NCBI GenBank assembly: GCA_016584305.1
Contig: JACEEZ010023000.1
Span: forward strand, 192,116 to 256,115
Length of the DNA: 64,000 nucleotides
Source: Chionoecetes opilio
Taxonomy: Eukaryota; Arthropoda; Malacostraca; Decapoda; Majidae
Direction of reading: 5' to 3'
In this document: positions 13,078 through 26,744 of the stretch, piece by piece
How the letters are laid out: every line of letters begins with the position of its first letter
Numbering within the stretch: the first letter of the stretch is position 1
Made by a program: the position numbers and the translations under genes
Notes under the pieces: generated by a model
The model's input: the letters and a program-made list of their open reading frames with translations, nothing else
What the model was told of the DNA's origin: nothing
Databases searched by the model: none

Positions 13078-16000
13078 ATGCCTCCCAAGACAAAAATATT
13101 TGTCGGCAAATTGCCCCCGACATGCAAAGATTTTGAGCTGAGAAAGCTGTTCGAGAGGTATGGAGAAGTGACAGAATGCTCCATTTTGGGCAACTATGCC
13201 TTTGTACACATGAAGACAGAAGACCAGGCAGGGACAGCCATCAGGAACCTCAACAATTGGGACATGAATGGCTTCAAGATCAGTGTTGAGGTAAGCAAGA
13301 CACACCTGAACTGTTCTCATTTACCTATATCCTGAACTTTGACCAAGTATGTGAAATAGTGTGGGTAAATTTGATGCATTGTTTCTCTAGATATTTGTAT
13401 TTAGTTCATTTCTTTATTTATAACATTTGTTGTTTTACTTCACAGCAATCCACTGGAGAGAAGCGGGCTGGAGGCATGGGAGGCATGCGAGGGGGCATGG
13501 GAGGTGGATTCCGTGGGCGCGGCGGCCCCATGAGAGGACGAGGCATGGGCCGGCCTGGGCCATATGATCGCCGTCCACCCATGGGTGACCGGTACGGCCC
13601 CCCACCCCCAGGGCCCCCTCCAGCCCCACCCATGAGAAACGGATATTACGAGGACTACGAGCGCCGTGACCGTCGTCCCCTCCCCCCAGCAGGAGCTCTG
13701 GACCGGCGGCCACCTCCCCCCATGCCCCGGGAGCCAGCCTACAGAGACCCCTATGACCGCTATGACTCCTACGACCGCATGCCCCCGCCACCCATGGGCA
13801 GACGCACCCCACCCCCCATGGACCGCAGGCCACCCCCCATGGGATATGACCGCAGAGATGACCCCTACGGAGACATGTATGGACCCAGACCAGAGTATGT
13901 TCCTTCCTTACCCTTCCGCAAACCTCTTTTTGGTGCACAAAACCACATAGGTTTGGGTTTTAGTGACCCTGCCAGCTTTTGAGGGCAAAAATGCCTAATT
14001 TTTAACATTCCTGCATGATATAGGGGTCTTGAGGCTTTGGTGGGATGTTCTTGGTAGTTTGTGTTGGTTTAATATTGAACATTCCTAGAGTATTTCAGTG
14101 CATGTTAAATCAATTTTTATTAATTTTAGTTACATTTCTATTTTTTTAATATACAGTATTCTTTAGCTATAGGAACAGGTTGCATTCCTGAAAACCCAAC
14201 AGTGTAGTGAACTGCGTATATTAAACATTGCTCTCTTGGGTGGGCTTTGATGTGAGAGGCACCAGAGCTTGCCTGCTGCCTAGAGCACATCACTAATTGT
14301 TCCTGCAATTGTAAAAGTGACCGAGCCATGGTAATAGAGCAAATGGTACTGTAAGGGCATGATGGTATAAGAGAGGTATCGTACAGCGAACAAATACTAC
14401 CACTGTGGAACACATTGGTGTATTGTTGAGTATCTTGCAGGGATGTCAATTTTCCGCGGATTCGCGGATTTCCGAGTATTTTATTGCCAGCTGGGTCATT
14501 TCTGTGAATCGGTAGATTCGGGTAAATTTTTTTTTGGAGGGGGGTGTACATAGTTGCCTAGCCCACAGCCGAACCTGACCCTGGCCACTGATCCAGCACA
14601 GACCATAAAACATTTTTTGGCTGCCTAGCGGGAAGTTAATACTAGGCTGCCGATATCTCCTGACTGCACTGCTACAAGTTTTGCTCAGGAGGCAGTATGT
14701 TGGGGGTGGAATACAGCAGCCCACAGCCAGTATGTTGGGGGTGGATTACAGCAGCCACAGCCAGGTGAGATAGCTCTGGTGATCCAGGGGTATCACCCCT
14801 GGATCGATTGGCACACTGCCTTCACTGTGTCAAGTTTGCAGGCTCCAGGCCTGGAGAGTTCAATGCAGGGATGCCACAGTAGGAGGCAAGCCAGATTGGC
14901 CAGGGGGTATATACTCAATATAGTATGGCCAGAGATATATACATATACACAAATTGTGGACACAAAAAGACAAAATTGAGACCAGAAATTATTGTAGATA
15001 TAACAAGGACCTCTCAGAAGCTCTCAGCATGAAAATTACAAAAAATCTCGGGGGGCTTACAGCGCCCCCCCCCCCGAACCCCCAGCTGGGAGGTTCCCTC
15101 GCTACGGTCGGTAAGCCTCGCTGCGCTCGGATGAGTTGGTCGCCCTATTATTTTATTTCAAAGTTTTTTTTCTTTTCTTGTTGACATCCCTGATCTTGGA
15201 TGAGGGTCACTTTGAATACTTTGTCACTTTGAATACTTTATTTAGTTTAAGGTTTGCATACCACCTGCACCACCTTGGCTTGAGTGTGCATACCACCTGC
15301 ACCACCTTGGCTTGAGTGTGCATACCACCTGCACCACCTTGGCTTGTGTGCATACCACCTGCACCACCTTGGCTTGTGTGTGCATACCACCTGCACCACC
15401 TTGGCTTGTGTGTGCATACCACCTGCACCACCTTGGCTTGTGTGTGCATACCACCTGCACCACCTTGGCTTGTGTTGCATACCACCTGCACCACCTTGGC
15501 TTGAGTGTGCATACCACCTGCACCACCTTGGCTTGTGTGCATACCACCTGCACCACCTTGGCTTGTGTGCATACCACCTGCACCACCTTGGCTTGTGTGC
15601 ATACCACCTGCACCACCTTGGCTTGTGTGCATACCACCTGCACCACCTTGGCTTGAGTGTGCATACCACCTGCACCACCTTGGCTTGTGTGTGCATACCA
15701 CCTGCACCACCTTGGCTTGTGTGTGCATACCACCTGCACCACCTTGGCTTGTGTGCATACCACCTGCACCACCTTGGCTTGTGTGTGCATACCACCTGCA
15801 CCACCTTGGCTTGTGTGTGCATACCACCTGCACCACCTTGGCTTGTGTGTGCATACCACCTGCACCACCTTGGCTTGTGTGTGCATACCACCTGCACCAC
15901 CTTGGCTTGTGTGCATACCACCTGCACCACCTTGGCTTGTGTGTGCATACCACCTGCACCACCTTGGCTTGTGTGTGCATACCACCTGCACCACCTTGGC

Positions 16001-17575
16001 TTGTGTGTGCATACCACCTGCACCACCTTGGCTTGTGTGTGCATACCACCTGCACCACCTTGGCTTGAGTGGTGCCTCTGCTTGGTTGCATCACCCCACT
16101 GCTGCATGGATGCATGTGTTAATATAAATGTTTCTTTTTTTTCAAGTACCGTATTTTTGGGTGTATAAGTCGCCTCTATTTTCAAGACTAATTATGCAGG
16201 GAAAAAATCTATTTTATTTCTTTCAACATCAACATAATCTTTATTCATTCATTAACAGATTTGACAACAATCTTTAATAATTCATTAACAAACTTTATAA
16301 TTATAACAACCAATAATAAAACTAATGCAAGTCCATAACAAAATATTATGGTTTCATATCTACACAGATCAATCATTGTGAAAACTAAAGAATATTTAGC
16401 ATCATCGAATACAGTGAAACTGGAAGTAAACTCACTTTTACATAAGTAATATCATTGATTTTTTTATGCCTTTTAGGGAATTGCTAGTCACATTTTCTAA
16501 ATGTCTTTGTTTCCACGCTGTTGGGGAGAAAGAAAAGGTTTGGTACTTAAGGAAGGCAATTGTTTTGACCTTTGGTGTACAGGACGGAGGGATGATTTCA
16601 CATTTTTTATTCAAGGAAGTCATACGTCAAGAAATGCGGTTTATTGGGTTCACTTGTAAGGTGGATTTGATGCGCAACACAATTTACAGGACTTGTCAAT
16701 CAGTATGGTGATTATTTTATTTTGATAAATTTAATTTGATTATCAAATGGAGAATGACTAATGTGTTTTGAGTTTTGTGAATGCCTTGAATTCAATTGTC
16801 TGCAGCCACGCTAGTCACTACGATCGTCATCAAAGCTCTGGAGGGATGGAGGTTTTATATTCATCAAAGTTATATGTTCAGTATTATATTGCTGCCTGGG
16901 GAAAAATAGTGGCCTTGGGGAGTAGCGAGTGATGCTATGATGTGGGCAAGGTTTTTTTGTTAGCTTTTGATGCAACTAATTAATAGAAGCTATGATGCCA
17001 AATGGTTGATTGCTGTCCAAGAACCAACAGTGAAATGGACATCTAAGCTATTCATCGTGGTCTCACTTGGTCAAAGAGTAGCATTCATCATTATCTGTGA
17101 CTGACTGATTGTTTTGTCTTGCAGGCGAGACATGTACGGTGGCGGGCGGGACATGTTCCCCCCCCGTGGCCGGTCACCCCCCAGACGCAGTCCTCCCCGC
17201 CGGTAAGTACTGATGCCACTCCTCTTAGCCTTGACTTGAAAGATATGTAAATAAGATATATTGACATAAATTAATTCCATTTTGTGTGTTGCAGTGCTTT
17301 ATGTTAACGTTTAAAAAAAGTAATCGCTTGAATTTTGCATTGTCGTTAAGTAATCGGAGTGGTCAATTCTTTTGCGAACTCATTACGAATGTGTAGATGT
17401 AAGATGTAATGTTTAAGTCAATTGACCGATTAATGTGTGCGAGTGTCATAATGGTTATTATTTATTTTTTTTACTCTTGACAGATTATTTTGAGCCCGCA
17501 AGTGATTTCTATATTTTCATGTTCTCTTGTAGCTACCCCGGTCCTCCCCGTGACATGCCCCCCCGACGCTTTTAG
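13078..17575 (+). CDS. RNA-binding protein, one RRM plus RG/Pro-rich tail (RBM4/lark-like)
   Basis: Coding exons are 13078-13290, 13446-13894, 17125-17202 and 17533-17575. All have GT..AG junctions, and their phases (0, 2, 2) join into 260 residues ending at TAG. Residues 6-71 form an RRM with RNP2 IFVGKL (7-12) and RNP1-like NYAFVHM (39-45). Residues 78-107 are RG/GM-rich like RGG boxes. Residues about 110-220 are Pro-, Arg-, Tyr- and Met-rich with repeated DRRPP and PPPMGRR-type motifs. Residues 222-247 look RS-like (SPPRRSPPR), and the protein ends PPRRF. RRM proteins of this build bind RNA in the nucleus and act in splicing or mRNA handling. The RRM resembles the RBM4/lark/RBM14 group, but lark's second RRM and CCHC knuckle are absent, so the ortholog is uncertain. 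Intron 3 is 3.2 kb and holds a hAT-like element and a minisatellite. If intron 3 is retained the frame stops at 13981. Confidence 0.88.
14438..15192. mobile_element. hAT-like non-autonomous element in intron 3
   Basis: The ends are CAGGGATGTCAA and TTGACATCCCTG (12-bp TIR), typical in form of hAT elements. ATCTTG occurs just outside both ends (14432-14437, 15193-15198), fewer than the usual 8 bases. The interior has a C-run and the complementary-looking CTCGCTACGGTCGG and CTCGCTGCGCTCGG motifs near 15098-15130. No transposase frame is visible. Confidence 0.7.
15256..16070. repeat. Minisatellite of 30/32-bp units, about 26 copies
   Basis: Units such as GCATACCACCTGCACCACCT followed by TGGCTTGTGT are almost identical. 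Lengths alternate between 30 and 32 bp according to the number of GT steps, with one 31-bp unit. The high identity implies recent expansion or homogenisation. Open frames of about 300 codons on both strands arise only because the repeat lacks stops. It lies in intron 3 of the RNA-binding protein gene. Confidence 0.95.
16071..17124. other. Rest of intron 3
   Basis: Intronic, AT-rich. ACCGTATTTTTGGGTGTATAA near 16147 looks like one end of a dispersed element, but no partner end was found. The acceptor is TTTTGTCTTGCAG ending at 17124. Confidence 0.5.
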
Positions 17576-17830
17576 ATGCGAAGTAGAGAGGCTGACAGCG
17601 ACATGAGCATGCACCGATCAGATCTTGGTGGCATACCCATTCTGAAAACATAAGCTTACAAATGGAAAATGGAAAATTCCTTCTTAGGAAGAGACGAAGG
17701 AAGACTTTTTAAATCATATGTGCGTAACTTCTCATTGAACAAAGCTGATTTAAGTTTTCAACAGTACAGTCGATATTGTTTACTTTTAAGTGTACTGCGT
17801 ACCAATAAATCTAATTTTTAAGGATTTCAT
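17576..17830 (+). terminator. 3' UTR with polyadenylation signal
   Basis: AATAAA occupies 17804-17809, about 230 bp after the TAG at 17573-17575. The cleavage site is expected some 10-30 bp later. The TTTGTTCTTTCAATTTGTTC stretch after 17830 could act as the U/GU-rich downstream element. Confidence 0.7.
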
Positions 17831-19727
<1,897 letters not shown>

Positions 19728-20084
19728 TTTAAGATTAATTGCGTTTACTCTGCCTGGCCACACGCTTTGACCTATCAAGCTAAAATGTAGCAAAGGAGAG
19801 TAACAACCTGGCGCTGAGTATGGAGTATGTGGTGGGTGTCAGGCGCCGTAGTGATTAAAAGAGAATATAAGCAAAAAAACAAGGTCAGGAGTGGGAGTTC
19901 AGCCCACACCTTCCTAAAGGACCAGATGATTTAGTTTCATCTTACTGATTTTATAATTAGAAATGATAGTTATGTCCATAGTGATTGTTCTTGCATGGGC
20001 AATTGGATGGAAATTATACATAAAAAATATCTCACTTTATTTTTTTTATATTTTTATTTTATTTTTATTTTTACATTTTGCATT

Positions 20085-22473
20085 AGGAAGATGGATAGAA
20101 TAGGGATGAGGATGAGTAGAAAGTCTTGTGCAGCGAGGCCGCGGGGAGGGGGGAAGCATGCAAGCAAGTTCAGAAGAGCAGTGGGCATGAAAATAACGGT
20201 AGAAGATGGCAAAAGAAGCAACATTCCAGCCGTGATTTAAAGATTGAAAACCGTCAGTCAGAGGAGGGGAGTTGATGAGACGAAAAGCTTTTGACTCAAC
20301 CCTGTTTAGGAGAGCTGTATGAGTGGATCCTCCCCAAACATGAGACATACTCCATACATGGGCGGATAAGGCCCCTTTAGAGAGCAAGCAATTGGGAGGG
20401 AGAAAAAAAGGATGCAGACGCCACAGGACACCTAACTTTTTAGAAGCTGTTTTAGCAAGAGATGAGATGTGAGATTTCCAGTTCAGATTTTTAGCAAAGG
20501 ATAGTCCTAGAATGTTCATTGTAGAAGAAGGAGACAGTTGAGTGTCATTGAAGAAGAGGGGATAGTTATCTGGTAGGTTTTGTCGAGTAGATGGGTGAAG
20601 AAATTGGGTTTTTGAGGCATTGAACAAAACGAGGTTTGCTTTGCCCCAATCAGAAATTATAGAAGGATCAGAAGTTAGGTGCTCGGTGGCATCTCTGTGG
20701 ATCACTTAGTTCCTGTTGAGTTGGACGTCTAATACAAGACTTTGAAAAATGCAGGGTAGAATCATCAGCGTAGGAGTGGATAGGGCTTCGAGTTAGACAA
20801 AGATCATGAATGAATAATAGAAAGAGAGTGGGTGATAGGACAGAACCCTGGGGAACACCACTATTGATAGATTTAGGAGAAGAACAATGTCCGTCTACAG
20901 TAGCTGCAATAGAACGGTTTGAAAGGAAACTTAAGATGAAGGTACAGAGGGAAGGATAGAAACCGAATGAGGGTAGTTGGGAAATTAAAGATTTGTGCAA
21001 GACTATCAAAAGCTTTTGATATGTCAAGGGCAACAGCAAAAGTTTCACCGAAACCCCTAAAGGAGGATGACCAAGATTCAGTTAGGAAAGCTAGAAGATC
21101 GCCCTTTACGGAAACCGTACTGACGATCAGATAGAAGATTGTGAGCAGATAGATGCTTAAGAATCTTCTCCTTAAGTATAGATTCAAAAACTTAAAAAAG
21201 GCAGGAAGTCAAATCTATATAGGACGATCGTTTGAAGGATTAGAACGGTCACCCTTCTTAGGAACAGGTTGGATGTGAGCAACTTCCAGCAAGAAGGAAA
21301 GGTGGAAGTAGATAGACAAAGACGGAAAAGTTTGACCAGGCAGGGTGCAAGCACAGAAGCACGGTTTTTGAGAACAATAGGAGGGACTCCGTCAGGACCG
21401 TAAGCCTTCTGAGGATCTAGGCCAGAAAGGGCAAAGAAAACATCATTTCGAAGGATCTTAATAACAGGCATAATATAGTCATTGGGTGGAGGAGAAGGAG
21501 GAACAAGCCCTTCATCAGCCAGAGTGGAATTTTCAGCAAAGGTTTGAGCGAAGAGTTCAGCTTTAGAAATAGATGAGACAGCTGTGGAGGCATCTGGGTG
21601 AAGCATAGGAGGGAAAGATAAAGAAGAAAAATTGTTAGAGATGTTATTTGCTAGATGCCAGAAGTCACGAGAGGAATTTGCAGTTGTGGGCAGGTGCGCC
21701 GCTGCGCCGGTGGCGCACCTTAAAAACCAGCGGCGCAGCGGCGCCGGCGTGAATTCTAAAAAAAAACGGCTCGCGGCGTAAGTCTAAAATCTGCGCCGCT
21801 GCCCAGCTTTACCCGCTACACCTCTGCCATCCTGAGGAAAGTGGCTCCTGACAACGTTCCGGCTGTCAAGACTAGGATCGTCAGGGAGCTCAAAAGACTC
21901 ATAAAGTCTTTTGAGTCTTTTGAGCTCCCTGACGATCCTAGTCCCTAACATCCGCCATCTTGAATTTCTCCTTAACCAAGACGACTCGAGAATTTGATTC
22001 AGAAAGATTTTGGCATTTTCTATGAAAAGAAGCTTTTGGTAAGTTGAAGTATAGATTTGGCATGATTACGGGCAGAAATATAAAGGGCATGAGTTTCAGG
22101 AGATGGATGGTTACGGTACCGTCTGTGTGCCGCCTCTCTGTCTTGGACAGCATGAGAAGAAGCAGAGTTAAACCAAGTTGACGGGCTTTAGGATTAGAGA
22201 AAGTGTGGAATGTACGCCTCCATGCCAGAGACTATGACCTCAGTTATGCTCTCTGCACAAAGAGATGGGTCTTTGACATGGAACCAGTAATCATTCCATA
22301 GAAAATCAGAGTAGTACTGCCTTAGGTCTTCCCACTTAGCCGAGTTGAAATGCCAGAAGCACCTCCGCTTAGGTGGGTCCCGAGGCGGCACCGGAGCGAT
22401 AGGACAGGTTACAGAAATAAGATTGTGATCGGAGGAACCCAACGGAGAGAATAGTTTCACAGAATAAACAGAA
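20085..22473 (-). pseudogene. Broken LINE copy A (endonuclease/reverse transcriptase)
   Basis: Read on the minus strand, this is a diverged copy of the retrotransposon at 57393-59865. The reverse-transcriptase blocks are recognisable (GVPQGSVLSPTLFLLFIHDL and the catalytic SYADDSTLHF), but spread over at least four frames by indels, so no product is possible. The 3' end stops short of the other copy, next to an AT/T-rich tract at 20038-20085. The 5' end fades out near 22473 within the endonuclease C-terminus. A 309-bp insertion lies at 21681-21989. Such elements encode a target-primed reverse transcriptase. The family belongs to the jockey/CR1-like non-LTR group by motif; the clade is not certain. 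Confidence 0.85.
21681..21989. mobile_element. 309-bp insertion with GC-rich head and 32-bp palindrome
   Basis: Compared with the sister LINE at 59134-59170, this is extra sequence flanked by a 7-bp duplication GAATTTG (21674-21680, 21990-21996). The first ~100 bp repeat GCGCCGCTG/GGCGGCGCC motifs. Positions 21870-21901 and 21912-21943 are perfect 32-bp inverted arms around a 10-bp loop. No coding capacity. The family is unknown to me. Confidence 0.75.
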
Positions 22474-23029
22474 GGTATGTGACCAAAATGGTTATAGAAG
22501 CCAGAGGACTGCAAAAAAATTGACAAGATTGTTGGCGAATAGGTGTTTGTCATTATTCGTCTATGTAACTATCAAGCCTAGTGGAAAAATGCATATATGT
22601 AAAGTAGTTATGGTAGAGAATTTCTATCCTATGCTGTAATCAGTATAACATTGTCCCTTTTTGAATTTTTGTGTACCCTAATTTTCTTAAATTACTTACG
22701 TATCAAAATATTTTTACTTTAGTTTTTAAGAAAGGTCTTTGCCTGCTCCATATATACTATTTTATACACTTATTGCGTTAGCTTCATAGTTTTGAATAGT
22801 AAAAAAAAAATGCAAAGGGTCTTGCAGGCTGTGTCATGCTGAATACAAAGATTTGTTTCTGGCCACTACTCTGCTAAGCCTTACTTTAACCCATGTGCCC
22901 TTACAAGACCAATGGGAATAACGGTAATGTTAATTACTTATGAAATATTCATTTTGTCAAATAGTCAAACAAAATTGTCATTTAGTTCAAGAATTATATC
23001 GATGACAATAGTTTCGCGAAGCCCTTGTC
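22474..23029. other. No recognisable gene
   Basis: AT-rich, featureless except for a poly-A near 22801. Confidence 0.4.
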
Positions 23030-25204
23030 CTGCCATTCCATCAAACCTAACAAATCCGGTACCCTCCCTCAAGATTCCCGTCCTATTGCCTTAAAAAGTT
23101 GCCGCTTAAGTTACTGGAACGCATGATAAATTTCCGTCTTGATGTGGTTTTTGGAATCAAAGTCTTCTCTCCCCTTCTCAATTTGGTTACCGACATGCCC
23201 GAAGCACAGCCGACCCCTTCAGCTCCGTCCACACTAACGGGCAATGCCCGCGGGCACAAGCGAGCAGTTGCCTGTTGACGGGCTCACCGCTTTTGCCCGC
23301 GGGCAAATGAGTAAAATGCCTGTGATGGTAGGTGAGCGATTTCACCACAGGCACTGCCCGGCAGTGCGTCGCTGCCAGACATACGAGGCTACATGCGGAT
23401 CTTTGGAGTCATGATTGTCAGTTTGTCAGGAATTTACACTACGTCTACATCAGAACATCATGTCTACTCCTCCGCCCAGCAAGAATCAGTGGTAAAGATA
23501 TGCGATCCTTCACCTAATTGAACTTTATCGGCAACACCCGTGCCTATGGCAAGTGAAAATGGACATATACAGAGACAGACAAAAAAGCTGCTGCTTTCCA
23601 GAGTATCGCAAAGGAAATGCAAGATGTAGGTGTGTCCGTGACAGTGGATGAGATTAGAAAGAAAATAGACACACTGCAACCAACACAGACGGGAACTGAG
23701 AAAAAAAAGAAGTCAGAAAGGTTATGCTGTCCCTCATTCTGGTATCCTGCTTTTCTATATATGTGTTACTTTCGCAAGGAGTTTATAGAATGTACTTTGG
23801 TCCATTCTCACATAGGTTATGAAGTCACGCATATTTCCATCTTGCAATTCTCAAAAAATCGTAACATGACTTCCCAACTGTTTTCTTTTACTTAGCCAGT
23901 CTGCACCACTTCTTTTTCTCCACTTTGTCCTTTTTCTTTTTCAGGCACATGGCAATGATTATGGTACACAGTTTTAGCTTCTTACGGTCCTTCTTGCTTC
24001 GCATTGTTGTCGTACCGCACAGTCTTCCTGAGAACGGCTACACTGCCTGGCTGCCCAGCTGCTCGCCACTGACTGGGCCAGGCAAGCTCTGCTGTGTGGA
24101 CAACAGTTTCGGTGTGCCCGCGGGCTTTTGCCGGTGACTGGCACTGCCCGGCGGGCTTTGCCCGTTAGTGTGGATGGAGCTTTAGCCCACCTAAACACCT
24201 ACATTACCACAGCCTTTGCATGCCATGAGTCAGTCCTTGCTGTTTTTTTGACCTGGAGAAAGCCTGTGATACCACCTAGCGGTACCATATCCTCCACCAG
24301 TTACCCTCTCGTTATAACTAGAAAAATGGGGGTCTTTCTCCAGTCCTTACTCGGTTATCGCTCCTTCAGAGAAAACATATTCCTCCGTTTCCTCGTCCTT
24401 CCCACAATATGAAGGTGTCCCCCAAGAAAGTGTCCACAGCACTTCCTTGTTCCTCATTGCAGTTAATGGACTTGTCTCCACCTGGCGACCGGTCCTCCCT
24501 TTACGTGGATGACCTAGCCATCTACGCTTCCGGCCCTTCCCTGGCACCCCTCCGCTGTCTCCTTCAATATGCTATTTCCGCTGCTTCCTCCTGGGCTGCT
24601 AATCATGGCTTTCGTTTCTCATATTGCTGCTCTGGTAAATTCCTTGGCCTCACTTTCAACTCCCGACTTAACCTGGAAGTGGAAGGCACATGTCCTATCT
24701 CTAAAAGTAACTGCCCTTACCACCTCTGCCACTTACAAACTATCTCCCATGTGTCTTGGGGTGCTGACTGCAAGACCCTCCTCCATCACACCGTTCTGGT
24801 CCTCTCCACTCGTGACTGGGTGTCATATTTATTCTTCTGCCTCTGCCTCCCTCCTCAGTCTCCTGGACCCTGTCCACCACCTAGGCCATACCAACGCTTA
24901 CGCATAGGTCATACCAACCTCATACACCTATTTCATGTTGCGCACCTCCCCAACCCTCTGCACACCTTGTCAAGCTCCTCTCACTGTCCCAACATGTCCT
25001 AATATCCTGCCCTCATCTTACTACTGTCCGTTCCAGTTCTTTTCCTCATTTGTCCTCCCTTTCCTGACCTTCCTGTTCTGAGGACATTCTCCTGGAATGC
25101 CCCTCCTTCTCCCTGAATAATTTCACCTTCCTCCAACAAATCCACATCTGCAACTGATCCAACCATCCTGCTGTAACATTCCGTTCCTTCTCCCTTTCCT
25201 ACCC
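23030..25204 (+). pseudogene. Broken LINE of a second lineage (reverse transcriptase)
   Basis: Plus-strand fragments read as a jockey-like reverse transcriptase. There is a PIALKKLPLKLLERMINFRL block near 23070-23140, VPQESVHSTSLFLIAVNGLV near 24414, and the catalytic YVDDLAIYASG near 24500. A C-terminal stretch with cysteine-rich CTPCQAPLTV lies near 24960. Frameshifts separate the blocks. A TIR element at 23221-24181 interrupts the region between the finger and palm motifs. This lineage differs from the 20085 and 57393 elements. Confidence 0.75.
23221..24181. mobile_element. TIR element inside the LINE, PIF/Harbinger-like
   Basis: The ends are AGCTCCGTCCACACTAACGG at the left and the reverse complement of AGCTCCATCCACACTAACGG at the right. 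TTA follows the right end and TTC precedes the left end, fitting a mutated 3-bp TWA target duplication. GC-rich GCCCGCGGGC palindromes recur at both subterminal regions. Length is 961 bp, with no transposase seen. Removing it rejoins the LINE sequence. Confidence 0.7.
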
Positions 25205-25497
25205 GCCAGGGTGGCGCGGTTGGTAGAATCACGGACTGGTGTTGCAGAGTCCCTGCGCCATTCGGTCAGCGGTTTGAGTCCACCAAATTCGTCCTGGTGT
25301 GGTGGCACTTTGTATAGTCAATAACCTTGTAGTTGGTACTTGCAAAGTGTCTAGATAGGATCAAAGTATCTTGTCTTCTCCCTTTCCTCAGTTTCACTTT
25401 TTCTATAACCCCTCCCCTTTTTATGCTTTGCCATAGTGCCATATGACCTCTGATGTCTGGCACATTTTCGCCCTTTTTGGCATTAAATCAATCAATT
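25205..25497 (+). mobile_element. tRNA-derived SINE
   Basis: The tRNA-like head has an A box (GGTGGCGCGGTTGGTAGAAT near 25210) and a B box (CGGTTTGAGTCC, 25269-25280). An unrelated body follows, ending in AAATCAATCAAT. It begins directly where the LINE tail ends. The anticodon arm is not well formed, so it is not a working tRNA. Confidence 0.7.
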
Positions 25498-25689
25498 TGG
25501 CAAAACTTGGAGGGAAAATGTTTTTGTTGTTTGTGTATTTCTTTGAGATGGTAATATATAAATTAGAAGCAAATATTGAGTAGAAATGTAGAGAAGCTCC
25601 TCGCCTACGAAATCATCCATGCCTTATCACTCACACCAGTTCTTAAATCAGTTAAATTACCACCGTCAATCTGATAGTTATTCTATTAA

Positions 25690-25954
25690 CCCAATGAGAC
25701 CCAGAATGCAATTTCCATTGTAATTTGGGTACCATTAGACTATTTTTAGTGACTAAGCAATATTTTAAAGATATGACCTGTTTAGTATTCTTGTCCACTT
25801 GCTAATTTTGTATATTAAGCTACTTTTCTAAATTTCATGGCTAACAACATACTATTTTATATATCAATGGAAAGATCGGGGGGTAGATGCTCGCAGGAGT
25901 TCAGGGACCATAAGTAATACCCTAGCCGGCTTTTACCTCGTAGCGCCTATAAGG
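25690..25954. mobile_element. TTAA-target element fragment
   Basis: TTAA flanks both ends (25686-25689, 25955-25958). The left end CCCAATGAGACCCAGA and the following ~170 bp match, inverted, the right half of the element at 50348-51028. TTAA targets and C-rich ends are typical of piggyBac or Kolobok families. Non-coding. Confidence 0.6.
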
Positions 25955-26000
25955 TTAATGCTCAAACCGTTTTGTCACTTGTTATGAGACCGCGAGGCTA

Positions 26001-26741
26001 AAGGCCCCCATCCACGGTGCGATCTGGTCGTACGACCATCGGACAGATCTGGTTGGATCCAACCAGATTGGATCGTGAGTGGGGTGATTTTGGTCTGTCC
26101 GACGGACTGACAGCTGGTCGGATGCGACCAAACAGTGTTTGGTTTTTAGATCGGACAGATCATCCGGTTCAGACCGGATTGCATCGTGCGTGTGCTGATC
26201 GTGAGGCCAGCAGTCAGTTTCGCCACTGACAGCGTCGCGAGAGGATTACCAAAATTAATTGTTTCTTTGAAAACAAACACTTTTGGAGATAATTCATCCA
26301 AGTATATAGAAACTGAATGTTTGTGGGAAATAGAAAGCAAAGAGTAAATGGATAAATATAATATAAATGCAACTTATGAAGTATTGGTAGAGAAACTCAG
26401 TGAGCGACAGTGAGGCTAATGTTGAAACAGTAAAAAATAAATAATATGCATCATGAGAATTATAATTTAAGTGTGTTCCGGAAAGAAATAAACAAAATAA
26501 CTGCCTCTTATGATATCTGGTGCGAGTGCGGATGATGTTTATGCTCCTTAGCTGTGGTATCAGCACCCATCAAAAGTAATTTCTCGTTGCAGAGAGCCAT
26601 CATGAGAACCGCCCTCCGCCGTTTCTTATCAACTAAACTAGTCTTGAGTTGCGGTCGGATCGTTAGTGGGTGGTAGGAAATCCATCGGATCAGGTCTGTC
26701 GGATCAGATCGTACGACCAATCGTACCGTGGATGGGGGCCC
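26001..26741. mobile_element. TAA-target MITE, PIF/Harbinger-like
   Basis: The ends GGCCCCCATCCACGGTGCGA and the reverse complement of GGCCCCCATCCACGGTACGA are flanked by TAA (25998-26000, 26742-26744). Subterminal copies of GTCGTACGA and CGGACAGATC occur at both ends, with a perfect palindrome CTGGTTGGATCCAACCAG near 26050. The 741 bp carry no transposase. Confidence 0.8.
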
Positions 26742-26744
26742 TAA

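Noticed and set aside
13418..13938. Minus-strand open frames opposite exon 3
   Set aside because: Shadows of the GC-rich, Pro/Gly/Arg-coding exon; the plus-strand frame has the RRM and consistent splice phases.
15256..16070. CRISPR-like array
   Set aside because: There are no unique spacers; the entire unit repeats, and the host is eukaryotic.
15207..16185. Open frames of ~300 codons on both strands with repeated Cys/Trp or His/Pro motifs
   Set aside because: The minisatellite unit simply lacks stops in several frames; 30- and 32-bp units would shift any real frame.
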